DNA of 64,000 bases from Rugosimonospora acidiphila (GTDB lineage Bacteria; Actinomycetota; Actinomycetes; Mycobacteriales; Micromonosporaceae): contig NZ_BAABJQ010000009.1 in NCBI RefSeq assembly GCF_039543385.1, positions 62,001 to 126,000 of the forward strand, in the 5' to 3' direction. The notes beneath the pieces were generated by a model that was not told where the DNA came from, ran no database searches, and saw nothing but the letters and a program-made list of their open reading frames with translations. Position numbers and translations under genes: made by a program. Of the stretch, positions 59,853 through 64,000 are shown piece by piece (positions within the stretch are counted from its first letter, which is position 1; every line of letters begins with the position of its first letter).

Positions 59853-61393
59853 ACACCCCGACAGAACCCGTCGACGCGGACACCGCGACGGGACCCGTCG
59901 ACGCGGACACCGCGATGGAGCACGTCGACGTGCTCATCATCGGTGCCGGCCTGTCCGGAGTCGGCGCCGCGTACCACCTCCAGTCGGCGTTTCCGCGGCG
60001 CGGCTACGCGATCCTGGAGGCGCGCGACGCCATCGGCGGCACCTGGGACCTGTTCCGCTACCCCGGGGTGCGCTCGGACTCGGACATGCACACCCTCGGC
60101 TACCGGTTCCGGCCGTGGACCATGGCCAAGGCCATCGCGGACGGCCCGGCCATCCTGGACTACGTCCGCGACACCGCGCGGAAGGCGGGCATCGACCGGC
60201 GCATCCGGTTCGGCCACCGCGCGGTGCGCGCCGAGTGGTCGAGCCGGCACGCCCGCTGGACGGTCGAGGTCGCACGCGGCGGCGAGACGGTGTTGATGAC
60301 CGCGCACTTCCTGTACCTGTGCACCGGCTACTACCACTACGACGCCGGCTACCGGCCGGACTTCCCCGGCATCGGCCGGTTCATCGGATCGGTGGTGCAT
60401 CCGCAGCACTGGCCCGCCGACCTGGACTACACCGGCAAGCGCGTGGTCGTCATCGGCAGCGGCGCGACCGCGGTGACCCTGGTGCCGGCGATGACCGACC
60501 GGGCCGCCCACGTGACGATGCTGCAGCGCTCCCCCACGTACGTCGCGGCCCGACCGTCGGAGGACCCGATCGCCAACCGGCTGCGGCGGCTGCTCGGCAA
60601 CCGGGGAGCGTACCCGCTGACGCGGTGGAAGAACGTCCTGTTCGGCACGGTCTTCTACGAGCTCAGCCGGCGCCGCCCGCACCTGGTCAAGGGGCTGCTG
60701 CGCAAGGCGGCGACCCGGCAACTGCCACCCGGGTACGACGTGGACACCCACTTCGCCCCGCGCTACCAGCCCTGGGACCAGCGGCTGTGCCTGGCACCCG
60801 ACGGCGACCTGTTCTCCGCCATCCGGGCCGGGCGCGCCTCGGTACGCACCGATGAGATCGCCGAGTTCACCGAGACCGGGGTGCGCCTGCGCTCCGGCGC
60901 GGAGTTGGACGCGGACATCGTGGTCACCGCCACCGGGCTGCGGCTGCTGGCCCTCGGCGGCATGCGGCTGAGCGTGGACGGGCGGGACGTGACGCTGTCG
61001 GAGACGATGGCGTACAAGGGCATGATGCTGTCCGGGGTGCCGAACTTCGCATTCACCATCGGGTACACCAACGCGTCCTGGACGCTCAAGGCCGACCTGG
61101 TCGGCGAGTACGTGGTCCGGCTGCTGCGCTACCTCGACGCGCACGGGTACGACCAGTGCGTGCCGCACAACGACGACCCGACGGTGACCGAGACGCCCCT
61201 GTTGGACTTCCAGGCCGGCTACATTCTGCGCGCCATCGACGAGTTCCCGCGCGCCGGTTCGCGGGCACCCTGGCGGCTGGGCATGAGTTACGCGCACGAC
61301 GTGGTGAATCTGCGCTACGGCCGGGTCAACGACGGCGCGATGTGCTTCTCCCGCCGGTCCACGGCCCGCGAGGCGGTACCCCGGCCGGCCTGA
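59849..61393 (+). CDS. Baeyer-Villiger-type flavin monooxygenase
   Basis: The 514-residue flavoprotein has two Rossmann loops (VLIIGAGLSGVGAAYHL at about 29-45 and VVVIGSGATAVTLVPAM from 199) and the BVMO fingerprint FxGxxxHxxxW, seen as FIGSVVHPQHW (178-188). It resembles EthA/MymA-type enzymes, which insert oxygen into ketones or oxidise sulfur or nitrogen using NADPH. It is the last gene of a P450, hydrolase, SDR, BVMO operon and overlaps the SDR stop (GTGA). Just after the start, two 9-residue units PVDADTATG/PVDADTAME reflect a tandem DNA duplication. Confidence 0.9.
   Translation: MNTPTEPVDADTATGPVDADTAMEHVDVLIIGAGLSGVGAAYHLQSAFPRRGYAILEARDAIGGTWDLFRYPGVRSDSDMHTLGYRFRPWTMAKAIADGPAILDYVRDTARKAGIDRRIRFGHRAVRAEWSSRHARWTVEVARGGETVLMTAHFLYLCTGYYHYDAGYRPDFPGIGRFIGSVVHPQHWPADLDYTGKRVVVIGSGATAVTLVPAMTDRAAHVTMLQRSPTYVAARPSEDPIANRLRRLLGNRGAYPLTRWKNVLFGTVFYELSRRRPHLVKGLLRKAATRQLPPGYDVDTHFAPRYQPWDQRLCLAPDGDLFSAIRAGRASVRTDEIAEFTETGVRLRSGAELDADIVVTATGLRLLALGGMRLSVDGRDVTLSETMAYKGMMLSGVPNFAFTIGYTNASWTLKADLVGEYVVRLLRYLDAHGYDQCVPHNDDPTVTETPLLDFQAGYILRAIDEFPRAGSRAPWRLGMSYAHDVVNLRYGRVNDGAMCFSRRSTAREAVPRPA
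59866..59919 (+). repeat. 27-bp tandem duplication just after a start codon
   Basis: Two copies of a 27-bp unit (differing in the last few bases) encode PVDADTATG and PVDADTAME from residue 7 of the flavin monooxygenase. Confidence 0.88.
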
Positions 61394-61438
61394 GGACACC
61401 CCGACCATCGGCCGCCCCAACCATCGACCGATCCGGCC

Positions 61439-62653
61439 TCAGCCGGCGAGGTCGGCCCGGCACAGGTCGGTGGCCATGCAGGCGGCACCCATCACCTCGG
61501 CGCTGGTGCCCAGCGCCGAGACGGTCACCTTCATCATGGCGGTGGTGGCGGGCTGCGCGTACCGGTTGAGGGACTCGACGATCGGCTGGAGCAGCACGTC
61601 CCCGCAGCCGCTGAGTACGCCGCCGATGACCAGCGCACCGGGGTTCAGGTTGGTGCACAGATCGGCGATCGCCCGGCCGAGGATCCGGCCGGCGTCGCTG
61701 ACGATGCGGCGGGCGAACGGATCGCCGCTTTTCACGAGGTCGACCACGGCGGCCAGGCTGAGCGGCACACTGGCCGTGGGCTGCAACAGTTCGAGGATGC
61801 GCCGCCCAGAGACCCGGGTGTCCAGGCAGCCCCGGCTGCCGCACCAGCAGACCGCGCCGTCCTCGTCGACGAGGATGTGCCCGATCTCGCCTGCTATCCC
61901 GGCGGCCCCCCGGTACAGCCGGCCGCCGAGCACGAGGCCGGCGCCCACGCCGCTGGAGAGCTTGACGTAGACGAGGTCCTCGGCCCCGGACGCGCTGCCG
62001 ATGCGCGCCTCGGCCAGGGCGCCGAGGTTGGCGTTGTTCTCGATGGCGACCGGCATGCCCAGCCGGGTCTCCAGCACCTCCCGCGGCACCACGCCCGTCC
62101 ATCCGTTGAGGATCCGGCCCTGGGTGAACGTGCCGGTCGCCCGGTTGATGGGCGCCGGCAGGCCGACGACCACCTGGCGCACGAGGTCCTTGCCGATGCC
62201 GGACTCCGCGAGCATGTCGTTGACGAAGCCGACCGCCACCGACAGCGACTCCTCGGCGAACTCGTCGACCTCCGCGACGGTGCTGGCTCGCTGAGCCAGC
62301 ACCGCGCCGGTGAGGTCGGCCAGCACGGCGCGCACGTGGGTACGTCCGAAGTCGATGCCGATGACGGCGCCGGTCGATGGCGCCACCCACAGCAGCGACG
62401 CGCGCCGCCCGCCGTTCGGGCCGGCGACCCCCTCGCCCTCCACGATGGCGGCCTCGGCCAGCAGTTCGCTGACCAGTCCCCAGACCGTGGTGCGGGACAG
62501 CCCGGTGACCTCGCACAGCCGGGCCCGGGTCATCGGCCCGTACCGCATCAGGGCCTGCATGATCTGGCCGCCGGTGGCTCTGCCGGTCCGCCGGCGGGCG
62601 GGTACCGCGGTGAGATCCGCCGTCCGCCCGCCGGGGTCCAGGTTGGTGGTCAC
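61439..62653 (-). CDS. ROK-family transcriptional regulator
   Basis: The 404-residue protein has an N-terminal winged helix (QIMQALMRYGPMTRARLCEVTGLSRTTVWGLVSELLAEAAIVEGEG), then the ROK sugar-kinase-like domain. That domain carries an ATP-binding motif near GIDFGRTHVRAVL, the sugar site NGWTGV...IENNANLGALAEA, GAAGIAGEIGHI, and the zinc motif CWCGSRGCLD at about 265. The usual final Glu of CxCGxxGCxE is Asp here. ROK regulators repress sugar genes until a sugar binds. Its GTG overlaps the stop of the binding-protein gene (GTGA), so it is part of the operon it probably controls. Confidence 0.9.
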   Translation of the reverse strand: MTTNLDPGGRTADLTAVPARRRTGRATGGQIMQALMRYGPMTRARLCEVTGLSRTTVWGLVSELLAEAAIVEGEGVAGPNGGRRASLLWVAPSTGAVIGIDFGRTHVRAVLADLTGAVLAQRASTVAEVDEFAEESLSVAVGFVNDMLAESGIGKDLVRQVVVGLPAPINRATGTFTQGRILNGWTGVVPREVLETRLGMPVAIENNANLGALAEARIGSASGAEDLVYVKLSSGVGAGLVLGGRLYRGAAGIAGEIGHILVDEDGAVCWCGSRGCLDTRVSGRRILELLQPTASVPLSLAAVVDLVKSGDPFARRIVSDAGRILGRAIADLCTNLNPGALVIGGVLSGCGDVLLQPIVESLNRYAQPATTAMMKVTVSALGTSAEVMGAACMATDLCRADLAG

Positions 62654-63618
62654 AACGTCGCCGCGATTCGCGACTCCAGGTCAAGGCCCCGCGCCCAGGC
62701 CCGGAACTGCCCGACGTTGTCCCGGTCTACCACCAGCGGCTGTGGCCGCAGCAGGTTTCCGGTCAGGTCGTCGGTGCGCAGTCCGAGCAGGGTCAAGGTC
62801 TCCTCATCTCCGAGCCGTGCCAGGTTCGCAAGCGCCGCGACGGCGTAGTAGCCGAAGTAGTACTCCCTGATCCATATACTCGCACGCACGGTGCCGGCCT
62901 CGATGGCGGCCACCGTCTCGGGCAGCATGTCGAACCCGATGATGGCGATGTCGTCGCGGCCGGCGGCCTCCACGGCGCGCGCCTGCACGGGTGCGTGGTA
63001 GCCGTACACACCGAAGAAGCCGCCGATGTCGGGGTGCTCGGACAGCAGCCGGTGGGCGTTGCGCTCGGCGGCGTCGAGGCGCTCGCCGTCGTTGTCGCCG
63101 CCGACCACCTCTACGCCGGCGGCCGTCATCACCTCGGTGAAGCCGGCCAGCTTGCCGGTGGCACCGTGCGCGTCCGCCGACCCGGTCTGCACCGCGACCT
63201 TGCGCCGCTCCCCGAGCGCGTCGAGCATCAGGCGGCCCGCCTGCCGGCCCATCTCGACCGGGGCGAGCATGCCGACGTACATCAGCCGGCCGCTGTCCGG
63301 GGCGTCCAGATCCATCGTGATGATGGGGACGCCCCGGCGCCGCCCGGCCGCGACGGTGTCGGTGAAGGCGGTCTGGCTGGTGGCCACGAAGGCCAGCCCG
63401 TCGACTCCCTCGTCGAGGTACCGGTGGACGAGGGCCAACTGCTCATCGAGGGACTCGTACTCGGGCGCGTCGGCCAGCACCGTGACGCCCAGCCGCCGCC
63501 CCGCGTCGAGGGCGCCGGCGTTGACCATGTCCCAGTAGGCGCCACGGTTCTTCTCGATGAGCGCGATCCGGGCGGGCGCCTTGCCCTCCCGCCCGGGTAC
63601 GCGTGGTTGCGCGGTCAT
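62650..63618 (-). CDS. Signal-less sugar-binding protein (peripla_BP_4 type)
   Basis: The 322-residue protein has the type I periplasmic binding fold of ribose/autoinducer-2-type proteins: ARIALIEKNRGAYWDMVNAGALDAGRRLGVTVL, YLDEGVDGLAFVATS, GVPIITMDLDAPDSGRLMYVGM, IAIIGFDMLPETVAAIEAGTVRASIW. There is no signal peptide or lipobox, and the ATG at 63618 is well placed after GAGG, so as read it is cytoplasmic. It sits between an enolase-superfamily enzyme and a ROK regulator that overlaps it. It may be a soluble ligand sensor rather than a transport component; no permease is in view. Confidence 0.82.
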   Translation of the reverse strand: MTAQPRVPGREGKAPARIALIEKNRGAYWDMVNAGALDAGRRLGVTVLADAPEYESLDEQLALVHRYLDEGVDGLAFVATSQTAFTDTVAAGRRRGVPIITMDLDAPDSGRLMYVGMLAPVEMGRQAGRLMLDALGERRKVAVQTGSADAHGATGKLAGFTEVMTAAGVEVVGGDNDGERLDAAERNAHRLLSEHPDIGGFFGVYGYHAPVQARAVEAAGRDDIAIIGFDMLPETVAAIEAGTVRASIWIREYYFGYYAVAALANLARLGDEETLTLLGLRTDDLTGNLLRPQPLVVDRDNVGQFRAWARGLDLESRIAATL

Positions 63619-63626
63619 CGTCGACC

Positions 63627-64000
63627 TCAGGCTCCGAGCACGATGGACTCATCGGCCGGCAGGTCAAGGCCGAGCAAGGTCGCGGAGCCGATGCCGAGGC
63701 CCGGCCGGTCCGACACGTCGGCGATGCCGTTGGTGATGGTGACCCCGCCCTCGGTCACGATGTCGACCTCGAACAGGGTGTGGCAGGCCGTGCCGGTGTA
63801 CAGCGGCGAGCGGGAGGCGACCGCCAGGTGCGCGACCGCCGTGTTGGCGACCCGCATCTCGTTGATCTCGTCGACGATGTAGTCGACGTTCGCCGCCTCG
63901 GCGACCTTGATCATCTGCTGGCACTTCTGGATGCCGCCGACCCGGCTGATCTTCAGGCTCACGATGTCGGCGGCCTCGTTGTCGATGACCCGGGTCAGGT
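63627..64000 (-). CDS. Enolase-superfamily (mandelate racemase/MLE) enzyme, 5' end outside window
   Basis: Only the C-terminal 124 residues are visible. They read on from LTRVIDNEAADIVSLKISRVGGIQKCQQMI, with the barrel-end VAEAANVDYIVDEINEMRVANTAVAHLAVAS and the capping end DRPGLGIGSATLLGLDLP. This is the MR/MLE-type end of a TIM barrel that dehydrates or racemises a carboxylate (often an acid sugar) using Mg2+. It ends 8 bp before the binding-protein gene, so it belongs to that operon. Substrate subgroup cannot be fixed from this part. Confidence 0.8.
   Translation of the reverse strand, partial: LTRVIDNEAADIVSLKISRVGGIQKCQQMIKVAEAANVDYIVDEINEMRVANTAVAHLAVASRSPLYTGTACHTLFEVDIVTEGGVTITNGIADVSDRPGLGIGSATLLGLDLPADESIVLGA

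Noticed and set aside
55906..61393. Calling the operon the mymA locus
   Set aside because: The SDR/BVMO/esterase set is similar in kind, but gene order, the P450 and the TetR-type regulator differ. The name would overstate the evidence.

Overview
The window is very GC-rich DNA with many GTG starts, GTGA/ATGA stop-start overlaps, compact divergent regulator/enzyme pairs and long secreted multidomain proteins. This points to a filamentous actinobacterium. The overall style fits Micromonosporaceae or Streptomyces relatives, but nothing in the sequence fixes the genus. I see no rRNA, tRNA, CRISPR array, insertion sequence or integrase.

Layout. 1-10.6 kb: the 3' part of an RHS/YD-repeat surface protein and a giant secreted DNRLRE/LamG protein, each closed by a strong hairpin. 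10.6-20.3 kb: a PH-domain protein, a Tat-exported bicovalent-flavin oxidase, a GNAT, an unknown protein, a small secreted Ig-like protein between two copies of a gene-tail/terminator module, an L-asparaginase, a 14-TM MFS exporter, and a quinone-reductase-like oxidoreductase divergent from its probable TetR repressor. 20.3-26.9 kb: a five-gene carbohydrate operon (two Lpl-type ABC permeases, lipoprotein binding protein, DUF624 protein, GH42 beta-galactosidase) behind a recognisable promoter with an inverted repeat over the start region. 27-30.4 kb: a GNAT, an orphan SsuA/TauA-type binding lipoprotein, and a MarR regulator with a co-transcribed small protein.

30.4-35.3 kb: a four-carbon acid-sugar cluster. 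A DUF1537 kinase, a beta-hydroxyacid dehydrogenase and a LarA-like nickel-pincer isomerase form one operon, and a DenD-like dehydrogenase is divergent. 35.3-46.6 kb: two consecutive divergent paralogue pairs, first two TrmB/LuxR-type regulators, then two giant secreted S53 (sedolisin-like) peptidases with Kelch propellers. 46.6-55.8 kb: a Nei-type glycosylase, a haloalkane-dehalogenase operon with a divergent HxlR regulator, a stand-alone glycogen-debranching N-terminal domain, a zinc alcohol dehydrogenase/SRPBCC pair, a P450-ferredoxin pair with a divergent TetR, and a HAD phosphatase. 55.9-61.4 kb: a TetR gene divergent from a tightly overlapping P450, alpha/beta hydrolase, SDR and Baeyer-Villiger-type monooxygenase operon with two matching operators. 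61.4-64 kb: a ROK regulator, a signal-less sugar-binding protein and an enolase-superfamily enzyme that runs off the window.

The most unusual large-scale signal is a set of perfect or near-perfect short tandem repeats (15-35 bp units, 2-3 copies). They sit repeatedly on or beside start and stop codons (14.40, 46.53, 52.86, 56.55, 58.9 and 59.87 kb) or in signal-peptide or intergenic DNA (6.31, 12.65, 28.25, 30.36 and 39.0 kb). There is also a roughly 45-bp dispersed repeat, one copy of which lies inside the signal-peptide region of an S53 peptidase gene.
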